A stretch of DNA of 64,000 nucleotides from contig NZ_CP047080.1 in the NCBI RefSeq assembly GCF_030408595.1, positions 237,831 through 301,830 on the forward strand, read 5' to 3'. Both the position numbers and the translations under genes were made by a program. This DNA comes from Corynebacterium canis. GTDB taxonomy: Bacteria; Actinomycetota; Actinomycetes; Mycobacteriales; Mycobacteriaceae. The notes beneath the pieces were generated by a model that was not told where the DNA came from, did not search any database, and saw only the letters and a program-made list of their open reading frames with translations. Positions within the stretch are counted from its first letter, which is position 1. Every line of letters starts with the position of its first letter. Positions 45,760-55,754 of the stretch are shown here, one piece after another.

Positions 45760-47298
45760 ATGAGTGAAAAGCAACTCACCGTCGCTGAATTGATGGAGCG
45801 CGCCGCTAAAGAAGGGCGCGTTGAGGCTCCACGCCGCCGTCGCCGCAGCTTAGAAGAGGGTGGCGTCTCTGTTGCGGAGTTGACTGGCTCGATCCCTGTC
45901 GTCAAGGCGGTGCCGACAGATTCGCGTCACAGCGCCGAGCCTATCGACGCCCCGTTCCAGCCGAAGCGCGCACCTTCACCGCCGCAGGACGAAGAAACAG
46001 TAGTGAAGAAACCTGCGGAGCCGGAACCGGAACCCAGTGAGGTTGACGACGATACTCCGCCCTGGTTGGCGGAAAGCGTGGACGCCCCGAGCGGGAGTTT
46101 CACGGCGGTCGACCCGACCCCAGCCCCGACCCCGGCTCCAGCTCCTGCTCCGACCCCAGAGCCGGAACCCGAGGAGGAGGAAGACGATACCCCGCCGTGG
46201 TTGTTGGATTCCCACCCGCCGAGCAGCAGCTTTACCGCGGTAACCGCGGAAGAGGAGGAGGAAGAAGAGACTCCGCCATGGCTGACCGCCACGGAACCGG
46301 AACCCGAGGAGGAGCCGCTGCCGCCGTGGCTCACTCCGGCGAACGATATTGTTCCTTCCGCCGAGGAAGAGGAGGAAACCCCGCCGTGGCTTATCGCTGC
46401 GGAGGAAGAGGCTAAGAAGGAGCCGGAGGAGGTTCCGCCGTGGATCATTACGGAAGAGGAAGAAGAGGAGGAGGAGGTAACTCCGCCTTGGATGCTTCCG
46501 GAGGACCAAGAACCCGCTGAGGAAGACACCCCGCCGTGGCTGCAGCAGCACGAGGAGGAGCAGCAACAACAGCAGCAACAGCAACAGCAGCAGGCGGAGC
46601 CGGCGTCCACCCCGAGCACCGATAAGACCATGGTGATCAGTGTGGTCAACGAGAACGACCCCGTGCGGTTGACCACGGGCGCGTTCGAGGCGATCACGCC
46701 GGATCAGGCGCAGGCCGCTGCCGCAGCGGCGAGCCCTCAAACCCAGGAAACCACGCAGATGTCGGCGGTGCCGGATGCGGATGTGCCGGAGGACCACGGG
46801 GAGATTCAGCGTCCGGATATCGCCGCGGTGATCCCGATGGGCGGCCAGGCGCCGCGCACCGATCGTAGGAACGCCCGTACGAAGCCAACGCCGCAGGGTG
46901 GGCCTATCCCGGGGCCCGCGCCGTCGGCAACCGAAACCCAGGTGCAGCCGGTCGTGGATACGCCAATCCCGGACCCGCAGGGGAACACGCAGGCGCGGCC
47001 GCTGCCGGTGAAGCGTGACCCGAAGGAGAGCGAGAAGGAAGGCAAGGTTTCCTTCCTGGCGATCATTGGCATGACGCTGCTGGCGATCGTGGTCGGTGTG
47101 GCGCTCTTCCTAGGTTTTGAGATGCTGTGGCGCAGCTTCGCTAACTGGATCGTCGCATTGTTGGCGCTCGCCGTTACGGGTGGCATCGTGGGCGTGGTGC
47201 ACGCCCTCCGCACGGAGCGTGATTTCCTGTCCATGGGTTTGGCGGGCCTGGCGGGCTTGGCCATGACCTTCGGCCCGATGGCGGTCGCGGGCCTGTAA
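45760..47298 (+). CDS. PPW-repeat protein with poly-Gln tract and C-terminal membrane domain
   Basis: 512 residues. Residues about 96-260 hold eight repeats of a short acidic block followed by (T)PPW(L/I/M), spaced 15-35 residues. Eleven Gln follow (codons CAG/CAA, 46561-46593). The stretch to about 420 is Pro/Ala/Gln-rich and probably unfolded. The last 90 residues contain about three membrane helices. With no signal peptide, the long N-terminal part should be cytosolic. It sits between ppx and proC, 5 bases after ppx. A binding platform is plausible; the function is unknown. Confidence 0.85.
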   Translation: MSEKQLTVAELMERAAKEGRVEAPRRRRRSLEEGGVSVAELTGSIPVVKAVPTDSRHSAEPIDAPFQPKRAPSPPQDEETVVKKPAEPEPEPSEVDDDTPPWLAESVDAPSGSFTAVDPTPAPTPAPAPAPTPEPEPEEEEDDTPPWLLDSHPPSSSFTAVTAEEEEEEETPPWLTATEPEPEEEPLPPWLTPANDIVPSAEEEEETPPWLIAAEEEAKKEPEEVPPWIITEEEEEEEEVTPPWMLPEDQEPAEEDTPPWLQQHEEEQQQQQQQQQQQAEPASTPSTDKTMVISVVNENDPVRLTTGAFEAITPDQAQAAAAAASPQTQETTQMSAVPDADVPEDHGEIQRPDIAAVIPMGGQAPRTDRRNARTKPTPQGGPIPGPAPSATETQVQPVVDTPIPDPQGNTQARPLPVKRDPKESEKEGKVSFLAIIGMTLLAIVVGVALFLGFEMLWRSFANWIVALLALAVTGGIVGVVHALRTERDFLSMGLAGLAGLAMTFGPMAVAGL

Positions 47299-47351
47299 CT
47301 CCGGTGTGAAAGCCTGTGCGCTGCCGCGCGCAACATGGCATGGTATACACC

Positions 47352-48182
47352 ATGACCAGAATTGCAGTGATTGGCGGCGGAAAGATCGGTGAGGCCCTGA
47401 TTGCGGGGCTGATCGCGGGCGGCGAACCGCCGAAAGGCATCGCCGTGACCAACCCGGACCCGGCTCGCGGGCAGGAATTGGCGGCGGCCTACGGGGTCGT
47501 CGACTTTACCGATAACTCCCAGGCTGTCGATGGCGTCGATTACGTGTTCTTGTGCGTAAAGCCCAAGGACACCATTGCCGTGCTCGCGGAGATCGCGGAC
47601 GTGGTGGATGAAAATGAGATCGACACCACCGTGATTTCCATGGCCGGCGGCATTACGCTGCGGGCGTTGGAGGACGCGGTGCCGGTGGGCACGCCGGTGA
47701 TCCGGGTGATGCCGAATACGCCGATGCTGGTGGGCCAGGGCGTGAGCGCGGTGGCCCCGGGCCGTTTCGCCGGCGAAGAGAAGCTCGAACAGGTGCGTGA
47801 ATTGCTGGCTAGTGTTGGCACCGTTGTGGTGGTGTCCGAATCGGAGATGGACGCCGTGACGGCGCTCTCCGGCTCCTCGCCCGCCTATGCGTTTTTGGTG
47901 GCGGAAGCCATGATCGACGCTGGGGTTTCCCTTGGCCTGAATCGCACAATGGCGCGAGAGCTCACCGTGGGCGCGTTATATGGCGCCGCCGCGATGCTGA
48001 AGGAGACGGACCGAGAGCCGTCGAGCCTGCGGGCGGATGTGTGTTCGCCTGGCGGCACCACCATCGCCGCGATCAGGAAGCTGGAGGAGTGCGGCCTACG
48101 TAAGGCGTTTTACGACGCCACGGAGGCGTGCGCGCGGCGCTCAAAGGAGCTCGGCCAGGATTCGCCCGCCGAAAAGAATTGA
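47352..48182 (+). CDS. proC: Pyrroline-5-carboxylate reductase
   Basis: Last step of proline synthesis, reducing P5C with NAD(P)H. 276 residues. Rossmann motif IAVIGGGKIGEALIAGL at the N-terminus, VIRVMPNTPMLVGQG in the middle and the C-terminal signature SPGGTTIAAI-like CSPGGTTIA. The ATG at 47352 gives the conserved start; an upstream frame adds 12 unrelated codons. Confidence 0.95.
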   Translation: MTRIAVIGGGKIGEALIAGLIAGGEPPKGIAVTNPDPARGQELAAAYGVVDFTDNSQAVDGVDYVFLCVKPKDTIAVLAEIADVVDENEIDTTVISMAGGITLRALEDAVPVGTPVIRVMPNTPMLVGQGVSAVAPGRFAGEEKLEQVRELLASVGTVVVVSESEMDAVTALSGSSPAYAFLVAEAMIDAGVSLGLNRTMARELTVGALYGAAAMLKETDREPSSLRADVCSPGGTTIAAIRKLEECGLRKAFYDATEACARRSKELGQDSPAEKN

Positions 48183-48449
48183 TTGGTTTAGCTACTTTGT
48201 TTTGTCAGGTTTGCTAATCAATCCGCCCCGAAAGGGGCTAATACGCGGGGGAATCAAGTGAAGGTTGAGACTTTTGTGCAGAATTGGTGTAACCAGCGAG
48301 TTTGCTGTGAAGCATGGTGCACTTGATAACAAATGTGACGACGCTTGTCGCAATAGTCACAAGTTTCACGGTAGGCTGATTTCAGCACGCGCGTGACCAG
48401 TCATTCTGCAGGAGGGGAAGCCTGCAGCACGCGCTGGCTGAAGGGTTGA

Positions 48450-48647
48450 ATGAATATGGCACATGAAGATAACGGAACGTTCCTCACCGTCGCTGAGGTC
48501 GCAGAGATTATGCGCGTATCCAAGATGACGGTGTATCGCCTCGTTCACTCCGGTGAGCTGCCCGCGGTACGCGTGGGACGTTCGTTCCGAGTACATGAGA
48601 ACGCGGTCAATGAGTATCTAGACTCTTCTTACTACAACGTGGGTTGA
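48450..48647 (+). CDS. Small excisionase/BldC-like helix-turn-helix protein
   Basis: 65 residues. FLTVAEVAEIMRVSKMTVYRL is a MerR-type helix-turn-helix and VRVGRSFRVHENAV forms the wing, as in BldC and excisionase-like proteins conserved near proC in actinobacteria. It acts as a DNA-binding protein; targets not known. ATG at 48450 or 48456. The 267-base gap upstream has a GCCCC-GAAA-GGGGC hairpin at 48221-48240. Confidence 0.88.
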   Translation: MNMAHEDNGTFLTVAEVAEIMRVSKMTVYRLVHSGELPAVRVGRSFRVHENAVNEYLDSSYYNVG

Positions 48648-48802
48648 TTACGGGCCCCTTTTGTTTCACAGTGGCACCAAACTGTAAGATTGTGGGCATT
48701 CGTGTCAGCGCCGAGGGGCGTCAGCCCACCCGAGAGTGCACTTTGGCGTTCGCTGGCAGGTCAGTACGTACATCACCGATTGTTTAAGTGAGGGACAACC
48801 TT

Positions 48803-48904
48803 ATGGGTTCTGTCATCAAAAAGCGCCGCAAGCGCATGTCAAAGAAAAAGCACCGGAAGCTGCTCCGTCGCACCCGCGTTCAGCGTCGGAAACTCGGTAA
48901 ATAA
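48803..48904 (+). CDS. Ribosomal protein bS22 (AURKAIP1/COX24-like)
   Basis: 33 residues, 20 of them Lys or Arg, starting [17 protein letters not shown]. This matches the tiny actinobacterial ribosomal protein bS22 seen in mycobacterial ribosomes. A terminator follows 6 bases after the stop. It is often missed by gene finders because of its size. Confidence 0.9.
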
Positions 48905-48910
48905 AAATTA

Positions 48911-48946
48911 TCGCCCTAGGAAGTTCCCAGGGCGAGTTTTTATTTT
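48911..48946. terminator. Terminator between bS22 and the convergent HAD gene
   Basis: TCGCCCT (48911-48917) pairs with AGGGCGA (48929-48935), with extra pairing inside, and is followed by GTTTTTATTTT. The minus-strand HAD gene ends at 48940, inside the T run, and an A run lies on the other side, so it may serve both directions. Confidence 0.85.
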
Positions 48947-49965
48947 CGACGCCCCCGCCCCCGCCACCGCCGATAGCTCAGCGACGCGGCCACCAATGTG
49001 GGCAGGCCATATGTGCGAATCGCTTTGCGGATATTGCGGTAGTCCTGAATATGCCAGCCGCGGCGGGTAGCCTCCCGGCGCAATTTAGAATCCGGATTGA
49101 TTGCAACGGCTGTTCCAACCATGGTCAGCATCGGGATGTCATTGATCGAGTCCGAATACGCCGTGCAGCGGGAGAGGTCGAGGCCCTCGACCGCCGCCAA
49201 CGCGGCCACCGCGTGGCGTTTGCCGGGGCCGTGCAGGATATCCCCAACGAGGCGGCCGGTAAACACGCCGTCCTTGGCCTCCGCGACCGTTCCCAACGCG
49301 CCGGTAAAGCCGAGCTTGCGGGCGAGGATCTGGGCGAGCTGCACCGGGGTGGCGGTGACCAGCCACACCTGTTCGCCTTCCGCAAGGTGCATTTCCGCCA
49401 GTTTGCGGGTCCCTGGCCAGATCTTTTCCACCATCCGGTCGTCCACGATCTCTTCGCACAAAGTGACTAATTCATCCACGGAGCGCCCCTGGATAAACTC
49501 CAGGGCCTGCTGGCGGCCGTGCGCCACATCGTGGGCGTTTTCGGTGCCGGTAATGCGGAATTTGAATTGTTTCCAGGCCATGGGGATCACCTCGCTGGCC
49601 TTGAAGTAGCGGCGTCGCGCCAGGCCCATCATAAAGACGATGATGGAGGCCCCTTGGATCAAGGTGTTGTCCACGTCGAAGAAGGCGGCGGCTTCCACCC
49701 GTTCGCCATTGTGTACGGGTGGGCCCCCGGCAGCCTCCTCGGAGCCGGAAACTGTTTCTATCCCGGCGGCGAATTCATCCACGTCCAATCCGAACGCCTC
49801 TGCGACTGCTGCGAGGCCCGCTGTGCGCTGTTCGGCATCGCCCACAGGGGGAAGGGCATGTTCCTCTAGAAAACGCCGGAGATTGCCGCGAGAGGCGCTG
49901 AGGCTTGCCAGGTAATCCTCAGGTGCGGGCTCGAAACCGGGGGTTGTCACGTAGGTGTTCCTCAT
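48940..49965 (-). CDS. HAD-IB family hydrolase (phosphoserine-phosphatase-like)
   Basis: 341 residues from the ATG at 49965; another ATG at 50001 is possible. The HAD motif [11 protein letters not shown] has both catalytic Asp, LVTATP is motif II, and [11 protein letters not shown] is motif IV. Residues before 100 form a family-specific leader. HAD-IB enzymes often remove phosphate from small molecules, and this actinobacterial group is annotated as SerB-like, but the substrate is not certain. It diverges from the glutaredoxin-like gene. Confidence 0.85.
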   Translation of the reverse strand: MRNTYVTTPGFEPAPEDYLASLSASRGNLRRFLEEHALPPVGDAEQRTAGLAAVAEAFGLDVDEFAAGIETVSGSEEAAGGPPVHNGERVEAAAFFDVDNTLIQGASIIVFMMGLARRRYFKASEVIPMAWKQFKFRITGTENAHDVAHGRQQALEFIQGRSVDELVTLCEEIVDDRMVEKIWPGTRKLAEMHLAEGEQVWLVTATPVQLAQILARKLGFTGALGTVAEAKDGVFTGRLVGDILHGPGKRHAVAALAAVEGLDLSRCTAYSDSINDIPMLTMVGTAVAINPDSKLRREATRRGWHIQDYRNIRKAIRTYGLPTLVAASLSYRRWRGRGRRK

Positions 49966-50028
49966 GCAGCTGGAGTGGGTATCGTCTCCAATCGTAGGCA
50001 AGTCCCGTCATTGTAAGGAAAACACACT

Positions 50029-50271
50029 ATGCCCCAACCCCATTCGGTGCAGCTCTTGGTACGAAAATCCTGTGGTTCGTGTGTGCGAGTCCGGGCCGAA
50101 ATCGAGGGTCCGGTGGTCGCCACTGGTGCTAGGTTTAGCGTGTTGGACGTGGATAGTGATCGCGCCCTAGCATTAGAGTTCGGCGATAGGGTCCCCGTGG
50201 TGTTGCTCGACGATGAAGAATTCGCATGTTGGGAAGTCGATCTAGAAGACTTAGTGCAGGCTTTGTTGTAA
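50029..50271 (+). CDS. Glutaredoxin-like thiol-disulfide protein
   Basis: 80 residues, thioredoxin fold. Active site KSCGSCVR (CxxC) at the start and the cis-Pro in RVPVVLLDD. It resembles the small DUF836 glutaredoxin-like proteins often placed beside hemA in actinobacteria. A role in redox control near haem synthesis is inference. A perfect hairpin follows, between its stop and hemA. Confidence 0.85.
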   Translation: MPQPHSVQLLVRKSCGSCVRVRAEIEGPVVATGARFSVLDVDSDRALALEFGDRVPVVLLDDEEFACWEVDLEDLVQALL

Positions 50272-50295
50272 CCCGGCTCACGGCAGGATACGGTT

Positions 50296-50321
50296 GTAAA
50301 TCATCCTTTTGGATGATTTAC
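50296..50321. promoter_or_regulatory. Perfect 11-bp hairpin upstream of hemA
   Basis: GTAAATCATCC and its exact complement flank a TTTT loop. It begins 25 bases after the glutaredoxin-like stop and ends 19 bases before the hemA ATG. There is no T run after it, so an operator or a translation-control element is more likely than a terminator. Confidence 0.6.
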
Positions 50322-50340
50322 ATGTTACGAAAGGTGGCCT

Positions 50341-51612
50341 ATGAGCGTGCTTGTGGTCGGGATGTCTTACCGATCAGCACCTGTGGCTGTTCTTGAACAG
50401 GTCAGCATGGACAATGATGCGCGGGCGCAGACCGCCATCAATCTGGTAGCGTGCCCTTCGCTCTCCGAGGCAATGATAGTTTCCACCTGCAATCGGATCG
50501 AAATATACGCGGTGACCACGAGTTTTAACACCGGGGTAAACGAGGTTGTTGAGGTGCTGCACCGCGCCAGCGACGTGGATATCGACGTCCTTCGTAGCCA
50601 CCTCTACGTGCGCTACGCCGATGCTGCGGCGGAGCATATGCTGGTGGTCGCCTCCGGGCTGGACTCGATGGTGGTGGGGGAACAGCAGATCATTGGTCAG
50701 GTTCGCCTCGCCTACCAGCAGGCGTGCGAGCACGGCACCGCCGGGCCGTTTTTGCATTCCCTGGCGCAATGCGCGCTGCACACCGGCAAGCGGGTGCATA
50801 CCGAAACCGATATCGATGATGCCGGGGCCTCCATGGTTTCCTTCGCTTTCGATGAAGCGGTAGGCGACCAGAATCTGCGGGGCAAGGTCGCGATGGTGAT
50901 CGGTGCGGGGGTGATGGCGTCGTTGGCGGCCACGCACCTGGGCCGGCTGGGCGTCGCCAAGCTCGTCCTTGCCAATCGAACGCGCAGTCGAGCGGAAATC
51001 TTGGCCGAGCACTCGCGTGAGGCGAACGTACCTGCGGAGGTGGTCGACTATGAGCGGCGGGTGGAGGCGCTGCCCTCGGTGGACCTCGTGGTGTCCGCGA
51101 CCGGTGCAGATATTTTCACGGTGACCAGGGAGGATATCCCCGCTGGGCACCCGCTCACGCTGATCGATTTGTCCATGCCGCGTGACATTGAAGACGAGGT
51201 GGGCGAGCTGCCCGGCATCAACCTCGTGAATATTGAACGTTTACATCGCGCTCGGAAGGAAGCGACCATGCATGTGGATGCCCTGGACATCGTGGCTGAG
51301 GAACTCAATGCGTACACCTCGGCGCAGCGGGTGCGTGACGTGGTGCCCGCGGTGGCGGCGCTGCGGAGGCAGGCGTCCGAATTGATCGATGTGGAGTTGG
51401 AACGCCTCACCCAACGTACCCCCATGATGGGGGACGATGAGCGGGCGGAGGTGACGCGGACGGTGCGCCGCGTCGTCGATAAGCTGTTGCATACGCCGAC
51501 GGTGAAGGTGAAGGAATTGGCGGCGCGTTCCGGCACTGTGTCCTATGAATCGGCGCTGCAGGAGCTGTTCGGTTTGGACACGGAACTGGGGACGAGGAAG
51601 ACACATGCTTAG
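50341..51612 (+). CDS. hemA: Glutamyl-tRNA reductase
   Basis: First step of the C5 haem pathway: glutamyl-tRNA to glutamate-1-semialdehyde with NADPH. 423 residues. Catalytic Cys50 in [16 protein letters not shown] site [15 protein letters not shown], and a helical dimerization tail. AAAGGTGG precedes the ATG. It overlaps hemC by 8 bases, so both are made together. A hairpin directly upstream is a candidate control point. Confidence 0.96.
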   Translation: MSVLVVGMSYRSAPVAVLEQVSMDNDARAQTAINLVACPSLSEAMIVSTCNRIEIYAVTTSFNTGVNEVVEVLHRASDVDIDVLRSHLYVRYADAAAEHMLVVASGLDSMVVGEQQIIGQVRLAYQQACEHGTAGPFLHSLAQCALHTGKRVHTETDIDDAGASMVSFAFDEAVGDQNLRGKVAMVIGAGVMASLAATHLGRLGVAKLVLANRTRSRAEILAEHSREANVPAEVVDYERRVEALPSVDLVVSATGADIFTVTREDIPAGHPLTLIDLSMPRDIEDEVGELPGINLVNIERLHRARKEATMHVDALDIVAEELNAYTSAQRVRDVVPAVAALRRQASELIDVELERLTQRTPMMGDDERAEVTRTVRRVVDKLLHTPTVKVKELAARSGTVSYESALQELFGLDTELGTRKTHA

Positions 51613-52462
51613 GATCGGCACGCGCGGCAGTCAGCTGGCCACCACGCAGGCGGGGCATATCCGCGATGCGCTGCGGGAGCGCGGTGTGGAATGCGAACTG
51701 ACTATCGTATCCACGCCGGGCGATAGGTCCCAGGCCCCCGTGGAACGCATCGGCGTCGGGGTGTTTACCCAGGAGCTGCGGGAGGCGATGGCGCGCGGCG
51801 AATGCGATATCGCCGTGCATTCGCTCAAGGACCTGCCCACCGCGCCCGACCAGCGTTTTCGGCTGGTGGTGCCGAAGCGAGCGGACGTGCGGGAGGCGCT
51901 GATCGCGCGCGCCGGAATGACCTTGGCTGAGCTGCCGGAGGGCGCCACGGTGGGCACCTCCGCACCCCGCCGCATTTCGCAACTACGTGCGATACGGCCG
52001 GACCTGGATATTCGGCCGCTGCGGGGGAATATCGATTCCCGCATGGCGCGGGTGGGCGCGGACCTCGATGCGGTGGTCCTGGCCGCGGCGGGGCTGCAGC
52101 GCATCGGCGTGCTCGACCGCGCCACCGAACTATTTGATCCGCATCGTTTTCTGCCGGCGCCGGCGCAGGGCGCGCTCGCCGTGGAGGCCCGGCCGGAGGT
52201 CGCGGATGTGATTGCGCCATTGGCATGCCGGCAGGCGACGTGGGAGACTACAGTGGAACGCCGCGTGCTGCGGAGCCTGGAGGCGGGTTGCACGGCACCC
52301 GTTGCCGCCTACGCCTCCGGAAATACGGTCACTGCCGGGGTGTTTGCCTTGGATGGCTCGCGGCAATTGGTGGATTCATTCACTGGTGAGGATCCCGTCG
52401 CGTTAGGTAACCAAGCGGCGGCGATGTTGCTGCAGCGAGGTGCTGCTGAGCTGTTGCGTTAG
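51605..52462 (+). CDS. hemC: Porphobilinogen deaminase (hydroxymethylbilane synthase)
   Basis: Joins four porphobilinogen units to hydroxymethylbilane. 285 residues, a little short. [11 protein letters not shown] starts the fold, HSLKDLPT is a conserved site, and Cys229 in LEAGCTAPV carries the dipyrromethane cofactor. ATG at 51605 overlaps the end of hemA. A 150-base gap follows before the fused methyltransferase/synthase gene. Confidence 0.95.
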   Translation: MLRIGTRGSQLATTQAGHIRDALRERGVECELTIVSTPGDRSQAPVERIGVGVFTQELREAMARGECDIAVHSLKDLPTAPDQRFRLVVPKRADVREALIARAGMTLAELPEGATVGTSAPRRISQLRAIRPDLDIRPLRGNIDSRMARVGADLDAVVLAAAGLQRIGVLDRATELFDPHRFLPAPAQGALAVEARPEVADVIAPLACRQATWETTVERRVLRSLEAGCTAPVAAYASGNTVTAGVFALDGSRQLVDSFTGEDPVALGNQAAAMLLQRGAAELLR

Positions 52463-52612
52463 ATGTGCATTCGCTAACGCCGCGCTGATGTTTTATCGTT
52501 GACGTACCACATGGCATGCGCCCACCTTGCGAAGAGGTCCACTTAAGGTTTCCGCAACTGGGCGCGCGTGTGCGTTTACGCAGGTGTTGGTCTCCTTAAA
52601 GAAATGAACTGT

Positions 52613-54271
52613 ATGAGTTACGTCCCCTCGTCGGCAGGCACTGTCATTTTTGTAGGTGCCGGACCGGGCAACCCGGATTTGTTGACGGTCCGCGCCCGCG
52701 ACGTGCTGGGCACTACTGCGGTTGCCTATGCGGACCCCCAGGTACTTCCCAGCATTCGAAGAATTATCGCAAGTGAGCTCGAAGTCCCGGTAGAACGCCT
52801 CCGTGCCGCCGAGGCCGAATACGAAGCTATGTGCGAGCGGGCCCGGGAGGCCGGGGCGCGCCGCAAACCACCACGCCCGGAAGCGCCCACCGCGGCCGAG
52901 ATTCACGACGTCGCCCCCGATACCGCCCCCGATGACGTCGCCGCCGCGCTGGCCGCCGAGGTAAACCAGGGCCATGATGTGATTCGGCTGGTGGCGGGCA
53001 ATCCGCTGAACAATGAGCGTATTTTGCGCGAAATCAATGCCGTGGGCGAGGCGGGGTTGGAATTTCAGGTGGTGCCCGGCATGTCCGTGCCCGCCACCGT
53101 GCCCGCCTTTGCCGGCATCGCCCTGGGATCTACCTATACCGAGACCCGGGTGACGCAGGATCTTGATTGGGATCAATTGGCCACCGCGCCGCAGCCCATT
53201 GTGTTGCAGGCCGTTGCGGAGGATCTGCAAACCATCGCCACCGAGCTGAAGGCGCGGGGTTTGGCCAGCAGCCTGCCGGTTTCGGTGACGGTGAACGGCA
53301 CCACGCGGCTGCAGCGCACGTACGACACCACGCTGGGCACCCTCGGCAAGCTCAATGGCGATATGCCGGGCACGCTGGTGGTTACGCTGGGCAAGGGCGT
53401 GGATGATCGCACCAAGTATTCCTGGTGGGAAAACCGCGCCCTGTATGGCTGGCGGGTATTGGTGCCGCGGGCGAAGGACCAGGCGGGGCCGATGAGCACC
53501 CGCTTGGCGTCCCATGGCGCGATCCCGCAGGAGGTGCCCACGATTTCCGTGGAGCCGCCGCGCAATCCGGCGCAAATGGAACGCGCGGTCAAAGGCATCG
53601 TGGAGGGGCGCTACCAGTGGGTGGCGCTCACCAGTGCGAATGCCGTGAATGCGTTGTGGGAGAAAATCACGGAGTTCGGCCTGGATGCGCGCGCGTTCGC
53701 GGGGGTGCGCATCGCGGCGGTGGGGGAGAAGACCGCTGCGGCGATCCGCGAGCTGGGCATTACGCCCGAGCTGTTGCCGGACCGCAACCAGCAGAACGCG
53801 CGCGGACTGGTCGCGGTGTTCCCCGAGTTTGATCCCGAGCTGGATCCGGTGAGCCGCGTGCTGTTGCCGCGCGCGGATATCGCCACCGATGTGCTGGTGG
53901 AGGGCCTGACGGAGCTGGGCTGGGAGGTCGATGATGTTACCGCCTACCGCACCGTGCGCGCCGCCCCGCCGAGCGCTGAGGTGCGCGACATGATTAAGTC
54001 CGGCGGTTTCGACGCGGTGTGTTTTACCTCCGCATCTACGGTAAAAAACTTGGTTGGTATTGCGGGGAAACCGCACCAGCGTACGATCATTGCTTGTATC
54101 GGTCCGATGGCCGCCGCCGCTGCGCGTGAAGCGGGGTTGCGCGTTGATGTACAACCGGAGGTGGCCAGTGTCCCCGCGCTTGTCGACGCCCTCGCGGCCC
54201 ACGTAGCCAGCCTGCGTGCCGCCGGTCAGCTGCCGCCGCCGCGAAAGAAGCGTCGGAAAAGGAGTAGTTAA
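52613..54271 (+). CDS. hemD: Fused uroporphyrinogen-III C-methyltransferase / uroporphyrinogen-III synthase
   Basis: 552 residues. The N-terminal half is CobA/SUMT-like (FVGAGPGNPDLLTVRA; VVPGMSVPATVPAFAGI) and the C-terminal half, from about 285, is uroporphyrinogen-III synthase (WRVLVPRAKDQA; SANAVNALWEK; FTSASTVKNL). The usual GDP-F-FGRG-like loop of SUMT reads VAGNPLNNERI, so methylating power is uncertain. It closes the ring for haem and may lead to sirohaem. ATG 52604 is an alternative start. The stop touches the hemB start (TAAATG). Confidence 0.93.
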   Translation: MSYVPSSAGTVIFVGAGPGNPDLLTVRARDVLGTTAVAYADPQVLPSIRRIIASELEVPVERLRAAEAEYEAMCERAREAGARRKPPRPEAPTAAEIHDVAPDTAPDDVAAALAAEVNQGHDVIRLVAGNPLNNERILREINAVGEAGLEFQVVPGMSVPATVPAFAGIALGSTYTETRVTQDLDWDQLATAPQPIVLQAVAEDLQTIATELKARGLASSLPVSVTVNGTTRLQRTYDTTLGTLGKLNGDMPGTLVVTLGKGVDDRTKYSWWENRALYGWRVLVPRAKDQAGPMSTRLASHGAIPQEVPTISVEPPRNPAQMERAVKGIVEGRYQWVALTSANAVNALWEKITEFGLDARAFAGVRIAAVGEKTAAAIRELGITPELLPDRNQQNARGLVAVFPEFDPELDPVSRVLLPRADIATDVLVEGLTELGWEVDDVTAYRTVRAAPPSAEVRDMIKSGGFDAVCFTSASTVKNLVGIAGKPHQRTIIACIGPMAAAAAREAGLRVDVQPEVASVPALVDALAAHVASLRAAGQLPPPRKKRRKRSS

Positions 54272-55246
54272 ATGATTCGTCGTCCCCGCCGCCTGCGCAA
54301 CTATCAGGCGATGCGCGAACTGGTTGCCGAAACGAGCCTGCGGCCCACGGACCTGATCCTGCCGATGTTCGTGGCGGAGGGAATCACAAGGCCCCGCGAG
54401 ATTCCGTCAATGCCGGGCGTGTACCAACACAATTTCGATTCGCTGAAGCGCGTTGCGTACGAGGCATTGGATGCGGGCATTCGCTGCGTGGACCTGTTTG
54501 GGGTGCCACGGGTCAAGGATGCGATTGGCTCCGGCGCGTGGGATGAAAAAGGCATTTTGAATCGGGGCATCGCCGTGCTGCGTGAGGAGTTCGGCAACGA
54601 TCTTATGGTGATGGCGGATACCTGCCTCGATGAATTTACCGATCATGGGCATTGCGGCGTGCTGGAGACCGATAATTTTGGCACCAGCGTCGTGGCCAAT
54701 GACGCCACCTTAAAGCACTATCAGCAGATGGCGGTTGCGCAGGCACAGGCCGGGGCGCATATCGTGAGCCCGTCGGGCATGATGGACGGCCAAGTGTTGG
54801 CCATTCGAAATGCATTGGATACCGCAGGTTTCACCGAAGTGGCTATTATGGCGTATTCAGCGAAGTATGCGTCCGCGTTTTTCGGGCCCTTCCGCGATGC
54901 CGTGGGTTCGTCCCTTACCGGGGATCGCCGCACCTACCAGCAGGATCCGGCGAACTTTAAGGAATCCTTGTTAGAGGTGGACCTGGACATCGAAGAGGGC
55001 GCGGACTTTGTCATGGTGAAACCAGCCATGCCGTACCTGGATGTGTTGTCGGCGGTGGCCCAACGGGTCACTGTGCCGGTGGCCGCCTATCAGGTGTCCG
55101 GCGAGTACGCCATGATCGAGGCCGCGGGCCGCAACGGTTGGATTGATCGCGATGCCGCGATGATGGAATCCGTCCTCGGCATTAAACGCGCCGGTGCGGA
55201 TCAGATCCTCACATATTTCGCTACTGATATTGCCCGCAAACTTTAG
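54272..55246 (+). CDS. hemB: Delta-aminolevulinic acid dehydratase (porphobilinogen synthase)
   Basis: Condenses two ALA to porphobilinogen. 324 residues, full length. FVAEGI near the N-terminus, [14 protein letters not shown] in the metal-site region, and the active-site Lys in [16 protein letters not shown] and [10 protein letters not shown]. It follows hemD without a gap and comes 7 bases before a small membrane protein. Confidence 0.96.
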   Translation: MIRRPRRLRNYQAMRELVAETSLRPTDLILPMFVAEGITRPREIPSMPGVYQHNFDSLKRVAYEALDAGIRCVDLFGVPRVKDAIGSGAWDEKGILNRGIAVLREEFGNDLMVMADTCLDEFTDHGHCGVLETDNFGTSVVANDATLKHYQQMAVAQAQAGAHIVSPSGMMDGQVLAIRNALDTAGFTEVAIMAYSAKYASAFFGPFRDAVGSSLTGDRRTYQQDPANFKESLLEVDLDIEEGADFVMVKPAMPYLDVLSAVAQRVTVPVAAYQVSGEYAMIEAAGRNGWIDRDAAMMESVLGIKRAGADQILTYFATDIARKL

Positions 55247-55253
55247 GGGAGAC

Positions 55254-55754
55254 ATGGCTTCCGAAAAACCCGAATCTATTCTTTTGGCGTCACACCTGTG
55301 GCTGTGGGTAGTTGGGTTGGAGGTAGTTCATCAGATCCTCAATGTGATCATGGGGATCCTCGCCCCCGAACAATTGATCCAACAGCTCAAGGAGCAACCC
55401 ACCGGCCAGCAACCGCCGCTGGCGGATAGCACCATCAATACGCTGGTGTATGCCGTGATCGTGGCCGTCGGCTTGTTCGGCGTGGCTATCATGTGCGTGG
55501 TGCTGTGGATGGCATTGGTGCTGAGCCGGGGCGGCACCCTAGCGGCGTTCGCCCGCCGCACCCTGCTGTTCTTCGGCGTGTATTTGGGGGTGCGGTTATT
55601 GTTTGTGTTCGTGCCCAATACCAGCACTGTTCCGGTGGCGTGGATCATTGTGGATGGGTGCGTGCAAATCGCCGTCGGTGTCTTGGCTGTTCTTGCGGTA
55701 TACCTGATTACACGAAAGGAATCCCTTCACTGGACTGGGGAAAACCATGGTTGA
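55254..55754 (+). CDS. Conserved corynebacterial membrane protein of the haem cluster
   Basis: 166 residues with four predicted membrane helices. ATG 55254 follows GGGGAGAC. Its end overlaps the start of the degenerate P-type ATPase gene by 8 bases, so the two proteins are probably made together and may interact. I recognise no family with known function. Confidence 0.75.
   Translation: MASEKPESILLASHLWLWVVGLEVVHQILNVIMGILAPEQLIQQLKEQPTGQQPPLADSTINTLVYAVIVAVGLFGVAIMCVVLWMALVLSRGGTLAAFARRTLLFFGVYLGVRLLFVFVPNTSTVPVAWIIVDGCVQIAVGVLAVLAVYLITRKESLHWTGENHG

Noticed and set aside
46561..46593. Poly-Gln tract as an assembly error
   Set aside because: The tract mixes CAG and CAA codons and keeps the frame into a conserved C-terminal membrane domain, so it looks real.
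52493..54202. 569-codon open frame on the minus strand
   Set aside because: It lies fully antisense to the cobA/hemD fusion; the protein is Arg/His/Gly-rich without family motifs, a usual by-product of high-GC codon use.
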